Assembly: GCA_946894095.1 (NCBI GenBank) | Contig: OX335649.1 | Location: 16,634,001 to 16,698,000 of the forward strand | DNA length: 64,000 nt | Reading direction: 5' to 3' | Source of the DNA: Incurvaria masculella | Lineage: Eukaryota; Arthropoda; Insecta; Lepidoptera; Incurvariidae | Part shown: piece by piece, positions 59,501-64,000 of the stretch | Position numbering within the stretch: position 1 is the stretch's first letter | How the letters are laid out: each line of letters starts with the position of its first letter | Made by a program: the position numbers and the translations under genes | Notes under the pieces: generated by a model | Seen by the model: only the letters and a program-made list of their open reading frames with translations | Told to the model about the DNA's origin: nothing | Database searches by the model: none

Positions 59501-62500
59501 ATAGTTCGGGGGCGTCTGCGCACGTGAACAGTGACTCATAGAGAGAGAATGCGGCGTAAGGGATGCTCGAGGCATTCTTGGAATTGTTTCTTCTTTTTTT
59601 GTCGTTTTCTTTGTGTTCTCATCATAAAATGTGCCAATGAGTTAAAAAAAGGCCGTTAAATATTATTGGACATGTGTAGTAATTTAGAGTTTGGAGATCT
59701 TAGTCTTAGTTCATGTGTAAATCTATATTATTTCCGAATTGTCGTGCCCCTATCTTTCCTTCATTATAATATATTGTTTTGATAATATTATTCCAAAAAA
59801 TTAATTCGTGTAAGTGTATTTATTGGTATTTAAAATTTCGCAATTGTTACTTTTATACTTAGGGAGATATTAAGGTGGCCCAACCCGCTCATCTCCCCAT
59901 ACAAAAGGGGAAAGAAGATCACGCCCATATTTCTTGTCAGAGATCCAAAATGTTGCTCAAAATAGCTTTATTTGATCGAACTAGATGTCTGATGACCATT
60001 GGCATTGTAAAATTGTGTTTGGTTTCTAAGTTATAAGGTCCGAAAGTTCGAATTTTTCGCGCGTTTTAAACAATAACTTTGGAGGTGGATTACACAATGA
60101 TAAAGTAAGAACATCGTAAAAAGATTAGTCATCAGACATAGCTTATTTAATCAAGATTTATGATCTATATGGTTTTTGTTAGATTTTTGACTACAGCGGT
60201 CGTGGTTTACTTTTAGCTATAAGTCGTTTTAAAATAAAATTTTTCGTAAATCTGACCAAATCATACACTATGCACATATTCTTTTTTGTGGACATGTTGC
60301 ATCTTCCTCATCACGGAGCCTGTCTTATTCTTTGAAACAGAGAAGGTCCCAGAGCGCAACAGCACGGTTTTTTACCGTGCCCGCGAATGAGTTGGGCCCG
60401 CCGGGTTGGGCCACCTTAAGGGTTAAAGTTTGAAGAAAAAGTGCGCTATTCGTCGGCTATGCTGATAGCGCGCCGTATTGAGGCGTGTGTTCGGGTGTGA
60501 ACTATCCCGTAGGTAAGTGGTTAAAAACAGGCTTGACAAACACTAAACTAAAGTAACCGTAATAACAAAGCACCAGTGAACCCAGAAATGAACACATCAG
60601 CTTAGGCTGATCTGATCAAATAAATAAATTAATAAAAAATAAATAATGTAAGAAATAGTACAAAATGTATGCGTGTGGCAGAGTCGTACGTGGCGAGCGC
60701 CCTGGAGCCGCCGGCGCTGTCGGTATACGGGGCAGGCAGCGGAGCAGGCGGGGGGGCGACGGCGGCGGCGGCGGCCAGCAACCCGTGGGCGCGCGAGGAG
60801 CGCGAGCGCGAGGCGGAAGCGCGGCGGGCGGCGGCGCGCGCGCGGCGCGACGCCAACATCGCGGCGCTGGTGTCGCTGGGCGCGGCGCGCTCGCCGCACC
60901 AGCACCAGCAGCTGCGCGCGCTGCAGCTCGAGCGGGACTTCGAGCGGCGCGCCACGCAGCATACACAGGTACTTCTTCTTCTTGAGCCTTTTGCTGTACA
61001 CTGCTGGAAGTAGGCCTCCCCCTGACGTGCAGTCTCCTGTTTTTCTTCGCCAGTGTACCCATACCCGCTTTGTACCCAGGTAGACCATATCAATATTAGA
61101 TAACATAAATGAGCGTGAATTGTGCACAAAAGACGCTGCGTACATTCAGAAGGATTTTTATGAAGTACTTTAAGACCGGTTCATGTTGTTTGTTTGACTT
61201 ACTGGTATGTGTCGTTTTGTTGTGTTTTATTATGATAAAAGTGGCTGCCATATTAAACTTTTGTCACTGGACAATTCATTTATTTAAATCATGTTCAAGA
61301 ATGGTTGTCACTTTTCATGTTTATAACTTTTTTTGTCCTAATGGTAGTTCACTCAGTCACTTCGTTGTCCAGTTTCCTTTTAAAATGTATATATGAGTAG
61401 TAGAAAAACGTGGTAGCACTTTGGGGCTTTAACGGTTCCTTTCAAATTCAATATTAAGGGGTTATTTAAAATTTTCAAAAACATGACTGCCATTTTTGAA
61501 CTCTTATGCTACCTGACAACTGGCACTTCGCTGCAACGGTCTTAATTATAACCGTTGTAAAAGTCAGCTAACTCAGACTGGCTATTAGCTTGCTCATAGT
61601 TGCGTATGCTGTCAGCATAATTCAGATAGTAGCATTTTTATTTTTTTTAAACCCAGCCTAGGGCAAGACCAGCGGCACTCGGAAAAACCAAATCCACTTA
61701 CCTTGCGAAAAATATATTTTTATGTTGTCACGTAGGAGTTAGAGAACGGCGGTGTTGCGGCAGTCGCGTCGCCGGGCGCGCTGCAGGGCGTGCCGAGCAG
61801 CGTGGTGTCGTCCGTGCAGGCCGTGTCGGTCGCGTCGAGCCGCGTCGACCGCGACGAGCCTCCCGACGCCGCGCCGCCCCCGCTGCCCAAGTCCATACTC
61901 AAGACACAGCGGCCGGACGGCGCGTCCGCCAACCATGTCGCGCCCGTAAGTCTCGAGTCTCGCTTAGAGTGGATTTAGGGGTTGAGACCTCAGGTTAAGG
62001 AGCGGGTATAATACTGGTGCCGACCACAATATTCTGAAAGTGTTGTAGGATTTTCAAGTTCGAATTGCTGGCCGTTCACCAGAGCTTTATTCCTGTTTCC
62101 ACACTTGCTTTAAGATAGATGTGTAGATCCGACTGATCTACTGTTGTTTAACGAGAGTCTAGTGTGCCTTCCCAGCTACCATAGAAGAGTTCGAAGCGAG
62201 AGTTTAATTCATCTCGTTTTTTTCTGTAGATGGATACGCCATGTGTGTCACCTGTCAAGGTATCTAGTTGAATAACAGTAGGAATCTTTGAATGAATAGT
62301 AGGTATATAGGTTCGTTGCCTAACATGACAGGAGGGCAGTGAGTTGATTCCATTGTTTACCAACCCTAAAGAGGATCTAGAGGAACGATAGCTTCTTATT
62401 TTTAAAATTTCGATGAATTCTCCCTGTTTTGCGTTGTGAAAGGGGACAGAGGGACAGCGTTATACAGCTCCGACTAGCATCCTCCAGTAATTTTTCAGTA

Positions 62501-63044
62501 AGTTCCAGAAGCATTCTTAAGTAAAGTATACTTTTTTTATTAAGCAAGTAAGTCGCTTTTTTTATGTAATATGTTTGTAAAAAATAAAAATTATAGGACT
62601 ACTTAATACATATACTGCACGGATGGACATAAACCAATAACCTTCTGCGGGTATTGCGTCTACCAATTTGGAATGCTCCTATACCCTGGTGTTGGACGGT
62701 GCGACTTGGGGTCTCTAAAGCAATCCTCCCGTCGCCAGGCATCGGAGGAGGCGATGGCGCGCGTGAGCGGCGTGACGGCGTCGCTGGGCGCGCTCGGCGT
62801 GGGCGACGCGCCGCCGCCGCCGCCCGAGCGCGGCTCCTCCTTCGCCGTGATGGCGGTGCGCGCCGCCGCGCTGTCGCCGCCGCTCGCCGCCGCCGCCTCG
62901 CCCTCGCCCTCCGCCACCTCCGCCGCCTCCGCCGCCGCCGCCGCCGCCGCGCGCGACAAGCGCGTCTCCTTCCACGAGCAGGCGCCCGCCGCGCCGCCGC
63001 CGCCGCCGCCGCACGACACGCCCCACCGCAGGGAGGATCCCGAT
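38394..63044 (+). CDS. cno: canoe/afadin orthologue, partial multi-exon gene (both ends outside window)
   Basis: Afadin/canoe is the F-actin-binding scaffold of adherens junctions. It binds Rap1 through RA domains and nectin/Echinoid tails through its PDZ domain. Splicing 38394-38590, 39915-40079, 41505-41629, 42218-42700, 43585-43755, 44572-44680, 44911-45056, 46023-46236, 47648-47800, 48330-48506, 48807-49094, 49591-49855, (optional 50910-51020 and 51432-53297), 54401-54539, 54980-55165, 55728-55854, 56361-56722, 57327-57396, 57883-57967, 60682-60968, 61736-61945, 62739-63044 keeps one open frame with matching phases at every junction. That is about 1420 codons without the optional exons and about 2040 with the large one. 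Domain order matches the family: end of RA2, FHA, DIL, PDZ, then Q/P/A-rich and coiled-coil tail. The N-terminal RA exons and the C-terminus are missing, so no start or stop codon is seen. Identification rests on remembered afadin motifs, not a search. Confidence 0.95.
38625..39104 (-). mobile_element. family F MITE, uninterrupted copy
   Basis: Full-length inverted counterpart of 5641-6281 without the nested element: TTAAGGGCCTGGTACTAGCC at the left, GGCTAGTCCTAGCGCCTTAA at the right. It serves as the empty-site comparison for the family E insertion. Confidence 0.85.
39470..39870 (-). mobile_element. degenerate LINE 3' remnant
   Basis: GGCGAGCTTATTGCCAAAGG matches 22675-22700. The downstream GGCAATTGATTCCACAATCG block has the form of LINE 3' regions. 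No frame is intact. Confidence 0.4.
39915..40079 (+). CDS. cno: canoe exon: FHA domain, first half
   Basis: The acceptor is TTTACAG and the donor is ACG|GTAACG at 40080. The exon has 55 whole codons. LQLYGPSIQPRHC carries the GP-IQ-HC core of the afadin FHA domain, followed by YCVTPLHADAHVTLNGQRV. The sequence joins in frame to HGSLVKFG of the next exon. A SINE begins about 26 bp after the donor. Confidence 0.95.
40106..40470 (+). repeat. SINE, 5S-head variant (family B)
   Basis: GGCCTCCGTAGCCCAGTGGT, then a diverged 5S-like part (GGGTTCTGGATGGGTGACCA), the shared body, and a tail ending ATGTCCAGTTACACAAAAAA. The head differs from 30482-30864 in its first half, so it is a subfamily. Confidence 0.85.
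41140..41310 (-). repeat. old SINE remnant (family B)
   Basis: CTGGTCATGGATGACAAATA, TACCAACCTGAGCTGG and GGGTGACCGTCCAGAGCCTG retain the tail, body and 5S-like landmarks with a large internal deletion. Confidence 0.5.
41505..41629 (+). CDS. cno: canoe exon: FHA domain, second half
   Basis: The acceptor is TTGCTTGCAG and the donor is GACAG|GTCAGT at 41630. The frame reads HGSLVKFGRVSTFRFVDP, the final FHA strands (human afadin has KVQFG and FKFVDP at this place). QENILNRNLSQSQHFGSGS and YDR follow, with the Arg codon split across the junction. Confidence 0.93.
41630..42217 (+). other. canoe intron without recognised elements
   Basis: AT-rich. The 3' part is open in the frame of the next exon but reads as hydrophobic, T-rich sequence with no afadin similarity. 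It is taken as intron. Confidence 0.65.
42218..42700 (+). CDS. cno: canoe exon: Asn/Ser/Thr-rich linker between FHA and DIL
   Basis: The chosen acceptor is GCGGATCAG. Its pyrimidine tract is weak, but it is the only AG just upstream of the coding-like part and it completes the split Arg codon. The exon holds about 160 residues of low-complexity Asn/Ser/Thr/Asp sequence, with repeated SPTS and MSP motifs that look like proline-directed phosphorylation sites. Near its end is YETTFDLDG, which corresponds to the ETTFDLGG motif of vertebrate afadin. The donor is AATAG|GTGCGT at 42701. Confidence 0.88.
42701..43584 (+). other. canoe intron without recognised elements
   Basis: No motif and no window repeat. 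Splice phases of the flanking exons agree without an extra exon here. Confidence 0.65.
43585..43755 (+). CDS. cno: canoe exon: start of the DIL region
   Basis: The acceptor is TTGCGTAG and the donor is GCTCG|GTGAGT at 43756. The frame reads PGQEAILPAVLEFPEPGQ, then HFLNAVITRLDPHAPAFKL and YTLYLCAR. This matches the afadin segment that precedes the dilute domain (ILPASIEF, FKLSPTYVLYMACR). The phases on both sides agree with the neighbouring exons. Confidence 0.95.
43829..44200 (-). repeat. SINE, 5S-head variant, antisense in a canoe intron (family B)
   Basis: On the minus strand: CTTGGTAGCTCAGTGTG, a 5S-like part (GGTCCTGGATGGGTGACCAT), the shared body, and a tail ending CATGTCCGGTTACATTAAAA. 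Same head variant as 40106-40470. It begins about 70 bp after the donor of the exon at 43585-43755. Confidence 0.85.
44572..44680 (+). CDS. cno: canoe exon: DIL region
   Basis: The acceptor is TTATTTCTAG and the donor is ACAG|GTGATT at 44681. It encodes YRASTHYRPELTPTERAHK, followed by LTALLHHVATLIHSTVQ. The YRP-PTER-HK motif is diagnostic of afadin. The exon is too short to show as a conspicuous open frame, and its placement rests on motif and phase. Confidence 0.93.
44911..45056 (+). CDS. cno: canoe exon: DIL domain, AFWMAN motif
   Basis: The acceptor is TATATCAG and the donor is TTCAG|GTGAGT at 45057. The frame reads EKYAESAAQAFWMANSSELL, then HFLKCDRHIS. AFWMAN-SELL-F-K-DR is the classic opening of the dilute domain shared by afadin and class V myosins. 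The frame is continuous with both neighbours. Confidence 0.95.
45057..46022 (+). other. canoe intron holding a foldback element and a 91-bp inverted repeat
   Basis: 45340-45975 is a diverged relative of family M (GAGAGCTATGTCTGTACG, ATTTTGACTGAGGAAACAGA). It is interrupted around 45569-45771 by the near-perfect inverted repeat described separately. Confidence 0.65.
45569..45771. repeat. 91-bp near-perfect inverted repeat with a 21-bp spacer
   Basis: Arm 45569-45659 (TTAATATTATGTCTGCCTAC...) and arm 45681-45771 (...GTAGGCAGACATAATATTAA) are inverted complements, with a single difference that I can see near the loop. The transcript would form a very stable hairpin. Confidence 0.9.
46023..46236 (+). 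CDS. cno: canoe exon: DIL domain core
   Basis: The acceptor is TCTTTTCCAG and the donor is AACAAG|GTGCGT at 46237. It encodes NLVSCFQEELAGG, an Ala-rich stretch, then LLRRCRVNAALTIQLFSHLF and HYINAVCFNK. The RRCRVNAALTIQLFS segment is nearly invariant in afadin. The exon is very GC-rich, so several other frames are open but meaningless. Confidence 0.96.
46237..47647 (+). other. canoe intron holding a family C MITE
   Basis: Contains the complete copy at 46569-47139. The first 130 bp stay open in the exon's frame by chance. The rest is AT-rich with no recognised content. Confidence 0.75.
46569..47139 (+). mobile_element. family C MITE, complete, with an ATCT microsatellite
   Basis: Ends TTAAGGTGGCCCAACTCGGC and GCGGGTTGGGCCGCCTTAA. 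It is longer than other copies because CTATCTATCTATCTAT has expanded near 47006. Confidence 0.85.
47648..47800 (+). CDS. cno: canoe exon: DIL domain
   Basis: The acceptor is TTCCACCGGCAG and the donor is ATACAG|GTATGG at 47801. It has 51 whole codons. The frame reads LVTEPG, WGATMSARLALLGAWAERQ and GLELAADCHLARVHQAHRL. The GLELAADCHL motif is an afadin signature (LVTDP, EAWAEKQGLELAADCHLSRI in vertebrates). Confidence 0.96.
47801..48329 (+). other. canoe intron without recognised elements
   Basis: AT-rich. No gene or repeat recognised. Confidence 0.65.
48330..48506 (+). CDS. cno: canoe exon: DIL domain, final helices
   Basis: The acceptor is GTGTCCGCAG and the donor is AGGGAG|GTGAGT at 48507. 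It has 59 codons. CFKLNSAQVRALLAPLQPPP and ADQLYRADGRE match afadin CFKLNSLQLQALL and ADELARSDGRE. The exon is in phase 0 at both ends. Confidence 0.95.
48807..49094 (+). CDS. cno: canoe exon: end of DIL, start of PDZ
   Basis: The acceptor is CGCCACCAG and the donor is GCCAAG|GTAGCA at 49095. It has 96 codons. ITLEESPWLGVGLLIPGDGF and EVVRGVPPGLAEFLAPLQ correspond to the end of the dilute domain. VQLIQLNKNSNGMGLSIVAAK begins the PDZ domain, with GMGL as the carboxylate-binding loop. Confidence 0.96.
49095..49590 (+). other. canoe intron with a LINE-like remnant next to the acceptor
   Basis: 49375-49565 (GGGAAATACCTCGGCAGGGA, GATTGTTCCACCGTTCACCG, GGATCGGTTAGTTCTA) has the form of a lepidopteran LINE 3' region on the minus strand. 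It leaves only about 25 bp before the splice acceptor. Confidence 0.5.
49591..49855 (+). CDS. cno: canoe exon: PDZ domain
   Basis: The acceptor is ATCCGGCAG, with almost no pyrimidine tract. The donor is GGCCAG|GTACGA at 49856. The frame reads GAGQSRLGIYIKSVVAGGAA, DGRLAAGDQLLSVDGHSLVG and ITQERAAEHL, the full remainder of the afadin PDZ. EVAKQGAVLHGLATLLHQP follows, a stretch also conserved. The exon ends after one base of a Gly codon. An old LINE-like remnant ends close upstream of the acceptor. Confidence 0.96.
49856..50909 (+). other. canoe intron without recognised elements
   Basis: The region after the PDZ donor stays open for about 40 codons but loses afadin similarity at once. Nothing else recognised before the candidate exon at 50910. 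Confidence 0.6.
50910..51020 (+). CDS. candidate canoe cassette exon with a GC splice donor
   Basis: The acceptor GGCGGCGCAG fits the phase left by the PDZ exon. The frame reads TVEFEDPSRRNSGTFTNLHP, then ALLRRVRPEDELITTTG, which has the composition of real coding sequence. No suitable GT donor keeps the frame with the next exon, but CACAG|GCAAAT at 51021 resembles a GC-AG donor and does. The 111 nt are divisible by three and the phase is the same at both ends, so the exon could be skipped silently. No homologue is recognised. It could instead be chance or a decayed exon. Confidence 0.4.
51432..53297 (+). CDS. cno: large 622-residue symmetric exon of canoe (optional exon or alternative 3' end)
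   Basis: The acceptor is CATTTTCAG at 51423-51431 and the donor is TTCA|GTAAGA at 53298. The 1866 nt stay open throughout and the exon enters and leaves in phase 1, exactly matching the PDZ exon before it and the SERDLP exon after it. The product is Ser/Asp/Glu/Pro-rich and mostly disordered, with an SSSEDSDE acidic patch near the N-end, basic patches such as RLRRVIYK, and short hydrophobic motifs (PKLKLNLYN, SIIIQLEDWSRYGS, PRVIAMIPRKNVSL). I recognise no domain and no counterpart in the afadin sequences I remember. If the donor is ignored, the frame stops at 53336-53338 and AATAAA follows at 53397. Codon use is less GC-biased than in neighbouring exons. A nested separate gene is possible, but the matching phases argue against it. 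Confidence 0.75.
53298..54400 (+). other. canoe intron after the large exon
   Basis: AT-rich. It contains the read-through stop (53336-53338) and AATAAA (53397) that would serve an alternative end. No repeat family recognised. Confidence 0.6.
53397..53402 (+). promoter_or_regulatory. AATAAA poly(A) signal downstream of the large exon's read-through stop
   Basis: AATAAA lies 59 bp after the in-frame stop at 53336-53338. It would end a transcript that retains the donor at 53298 and yield a canoe isoform truncated after the PDZ domain and large exon. The hexamer is common in AT-rich DNA, so this is only suggestive. Confidence 0.35.
54401..54539 (+). CDS. cno: canoe exon: RRASERDLP motif after the PDZ domain
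   Basis: The acceptor is GTCGTTGCAG and the donor is CCCAG|GTGAGA at 54540. The frame reads GRRASERDLPARLAAEPVKP, then SKSTPALHHA. As I remember it, insect canoe proteins have an RR-SERDLP-R motif and an SKSTP motif directly after the PDZ region. The exon therefore probably joins straight to the PDZ exon in the standard isoform. Confidence 0.9.
54980..55165 (+). CDS. cno: canoe exon: Gly/Ala-rich C-terminal region
   Basis: The acceptor is TGTCGGCAG and the donor is GACAG|GTATAA at 55166. The frame reads GVGATVNGGSVGSVPAAAG, a Gly/Ala run, then KSRSSHNLAAAPHDLYQNLS and ALNDR. Phases match both neighbours. The region is low in complexity, so the support is the frame, the splice sites and the position. 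Confidence 0.85.
55728..55854 (+). CDS. cno: canoe exon: Ser/Pro-rich C-terminal region
   Basis: The acceptor is CTATTGTCAG and the donor is CCCG|GTAACC at 55855. After completing a split Arg codon the frame reads WSSLRSSTGGVGRPQSTHYS, then a Pro/Ala-rich stretch ending ADHHYP. The longest open frame here on the + strand is a different, wrong frame. The correct one is set by the phase of the preceding exon and has no stop. Confidence 0.82.
56361..56722 (+). CDS. cno: canoe exon: polyglutamine-rich segment
   Basis: The acceptor is TTATTGTAG and the donor is CAACG|GTGAGA at 56723. It opens with ATHGSTMSVRAAKLAEMSEE and VTRRQ, followed by roughly 90 residues that are mostly Gln, interrupted by His, Leu, Met, Ile and Phe. 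Both CAG and CAA codons are used. Long Q-rich tracts are frequent in insect scaffold proteins. The open Ala/Val-rich frame on the opposite strand is a by-product of the CAG/CAA repeats. Confidence 0.88.
57327..57396 (+). CDS. cno: canoe micro-exon: proline-rich
   Basis: The acceptor is TTATGCAG and the donor is CCACAG|GTCAAT at 57397. After the split Arg codon the frame reads YEWQPPGPPSPQRQQPPVAP, then KPQ. PPVAPKP is a typical SH3-ligand-like motif. It is supported by the matching phase on both sides. Confidence 0.8.
57883..57967 (+). CDS. cno: canoe micro-exon: GSRRSGQDQLESD segment
   Basis: The acceptor is GATGTACTCAG and the donor is GATGAAG|GTACCC at 57968. The frame reads GSRRSGQDQLESDVHSPPPQ, then PTTLQPDE. 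It ends after one base, which the next exon completes as Glu. It is short, so support is frame continuity and splice sites. Confidence 0.75.
58469..58745 (+). pseudogene. LINE reverse transcriptase C-terminal remnant, frameshifted
   Basis: One frame encodes LFTRNTNSHLRGHSLKL and HFLSNRAVEQ. The next frame continues WNKLPEDVVQAPTTNAFNP. Together they are the well-known C-terminal end of CR1/L2-type LINE proteins (LRGHS-K, FF-NRVV-WN-LP-VV-APT-N-FK). A frameshift at about 58660 breaks it and the catalytic part is missing. Confidence 0.7.
59870..60419 (-). mobile_element. family C MITE, complete, minus orientation
   Basis: TTAAGGTGGCCCAACCCGCT at the left and GCCGGGTTGGGCCACCTTAA at the right. 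Body blocks are the inverted complement of 16631-17163. Confidence 0.85.
60682..60968 (+). CDS. cno: canoe exon: NPW motif and charged coiled coil
   Basis: The acceptor is GTGTGGCAG and the donor is ACACAG|GTACTT at 60969. The frame reads SYVASALEPPALSVYGAGSG, an Ala run, then NPWAREEREREAEARRAAAR and LRALQLERDFERRATQ. Afadin has the same order: a DPW motif, a charged helix, and a second helix before the C-terminal region. The other long frames over this exon, on both strands, come from its very high GC content. Confidence 0.9.
60969..61735 (+). other. canoe intron without recognised elements
   Basis: A hydrophobic open frame at 61109-61396 has no motif and no splice context. It is taken as chance. 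Confidence 0.6.
61736..61945 (+). CDS. cno: canoe exon: SSRVDRDEPP and PKSILKTQRPDG
   Basis: The acceptor is TGTCACGTAG and the donor is GCGCCC|GTAAGT at 61946. It has 70 whole codons. It encodes ELENGGVAAVASPGALQGVP, VSVASSRVDRDEPPDAAPPP and LPKSILKTQRPDGASANHVA. The PPLPKSILKTQ block is a conserved-looking short linear motif within a Pro-rich stretch. Confidence 0.88.
61946..62738 (+). other. canoe intron without recognised elements
   Basis: AT-rich. No gene or repeat recognised. Confidence 0.6.
62739..63044 (+). CDS. cno: canoe exon: Ala/Pro/Ser tracts and KRVSFHE motif (last exon in the window)
   Basis: The acceptor is CGTCGCCAG and the donor is CCCGAT|GTGAGT at 63045. It has 102 whole codons. 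It starts ASEEAMARVSGVTASLGALG, then a P5 run, Ala/Ser tracts, DKRVSFHEQ and a run of prolines ending HRREDPD. Because the donor is intact and no stop is reached, further exons must follow beyond 64000 or in the unread remainder; none was recognised before the window end. Confidence 0.88.
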
Positions 63045-64000
63045 GTGAGTGTTCCGTGATATTTATTTATTTTATTTTAAGTTTTAAGATTGCCAACAGA
63101 CTTCCAATCAGGCCAATAAAAGGCAAACACAACATGCTTATAATTGGTTTTAGACAATGGGGTCCAGCGCGCTATATGGCATCAACCATGTACGTAAATA
63201 AAGAAATAGTGGTAGAAGCGTGCTCACTCCCAGTTTTATATAAAGTAACAGCAAGTAACTAGACATGTTTGAAAACATACTATCTCCAGACCACTGGTGT
63301 TAGTAAACATCGTTAATGTTTTTTATTCACTTAGGGTTAAAGAAAAAAAAACTCATTCAATTAATTATTTAAGTGTTCTTCGGGTCTTTCAAATATTGGC
63401 TTACCACAGTTATTTTCCACGGGCCTAGTAGCCGAACTTTCGATTGAAGATGAACTGCAGGAGACAGTTCGAAACGTCGGATACTAGGCCCTTGGAAAAT
63501 AACTGGTAAGCCATTATCACAAAGTGTTCCATGAAGTGCATACACAGCCTCCACAGCAAATTGGAATATATATGTCCCGATTTGATATCACTGCTCACAG
63601 CCACAAACCTCACTACCTCTACGATATCCAAATTGGTATGAATTTGAACAGACATTTATGTCAGAGCTTAACCTAACCACTTCGAAAATGCCTTGCAAGT
63701 TTCGAGAGGTATTCCAGGTCTATAAATGTCTAACTAGACTAATAGACTACGAAACACCATCGTTACTCTAGAATACAATTGCATTCGACCAGAGAACTAC
63801 AGATAAACACGCTTCATGACTGTTCGATGACAGGCATTGACAGCGTACACGGCTCACATGCTATCAACCGTGTGTGCTTTGTACCGAAAAATGCCACCGT
63901 CACCATAGCCGTTCGCATACTGAGCCGGTAGTCTCAGTTCTCACCTAAATTGGCGTTTACGTAACTTCGAAGTTCCGTAAAAACGTCAAACTCCATACAA
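63045..64000 (+). other. intron after the last visible canoe exon
   Basis: Contains the palindrome at 63398-63512. No exon with the expected afadin C-terminal motifs was seen before the window end. Confidence 0.6.
63398..63512. repeat. 115-bp palindromic element
   Basis: GGCTTACCACAGTTATTTTC / CACGGGCCTAGTA at the left pairs with TACTAGGCCCTTGGAAAATA / ACTGGTAAGCC at the right, with an inner GAACTGCAGGAGACAGTTC hairpin. Small foldback element, no TSD determined. Confidence 0.75.

Larger units (their letters stand above)
57968..60681 (+). other. canoe intron holding a LINE fragment and a family C MITE
   Basis: Contains the reverse-transcriptase remnant at 58469-58745 and the MITE at 59870-60419. 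The rest, including 58750-59870, has no recognised content apart from a CpG-rich TGACGTCAC motif near 59012. Confidence 0.7.

Noticed and set aside
60597..61145. 182-codon minus-strand frame and other long frames over 60600-61130
   Set aside because: They are shadows of the very GC-rich canoe exon at 60682-60968. They have Arg/Ala-only composition and no start or splice context.

Overview
The window is animal nuclear DNA, almost certainly from an insect and most likely from a moth or butterfly. It carries GC-rich coding exons in AT-rich introns and intergenic DNA, GT-AG splice sites, and dense short transposable elements. The element set suggests Lepidoptera: tRNA/5S-derived SINEs, a TTAA-bounded MITE, an RTE-like retrotransposon tail, and a repeat ending in GGCCAAGTGCGAGTC that carries a GTCC microsatellite. 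The species cannot be named from the sequence.

There is one supported gene. It is the insect orthologue of canoe/afadin, on the + strand from 38394 to 63044, and it is incomplete at both ends. At least 21 exons, joined in consistent phase, encode the last residues of the second Ras-association domain, the FHA domain, a low-complexity linker, the dilute (DIL) domain, the PDZ domain, and much of the C-terminal proline/glutamine/alanine-rich and coiled-coil region. Exons for the N-terminus and the two RA domains must lie upstream of the window. The C-terminal end must lie beyond position 64000. Positions 1-38393 are therefore either one long intron of this gene or intronic plus intergenic DNA; I found no exon there.

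The most interesting coding feature lies between the PDZ exon and the next typical canoe exon. An 1866-nt exon (51432-53297) encodes 622 residues and has the same phase at both ends, so it can be included or skipped without changing the frame. If its 5' splice site is not used, the frame stops at 53338 and a poly(A) signal follows at 53397, so it could also act as an alternative 3' end. A smaller candidate exon (50910-51020) just upstream has the same symmetric phase and would use a GC splice donor.

The first 38 kb is a mosaic of repeats: (A) a ~290-bp element with hairpin ends and an internal GTCC tract, in about ten copies; (B) a SINE family with either a tRNA head or a hybrid tRNA/5S-rRNA head on one common tail, in about 17 full or partial copies; (C) a ~530-bp TTAA-bounded MITE in five copies; (D) a palindromic ~170-bp MITE; (E) a Harbinger-like MITE with TWA target duplications, one copy nested in (F), a ~480-bp MITE; (M) a foldback element; plus RTE-like and other LINE remnants. 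The same families continue in the canoe introns.
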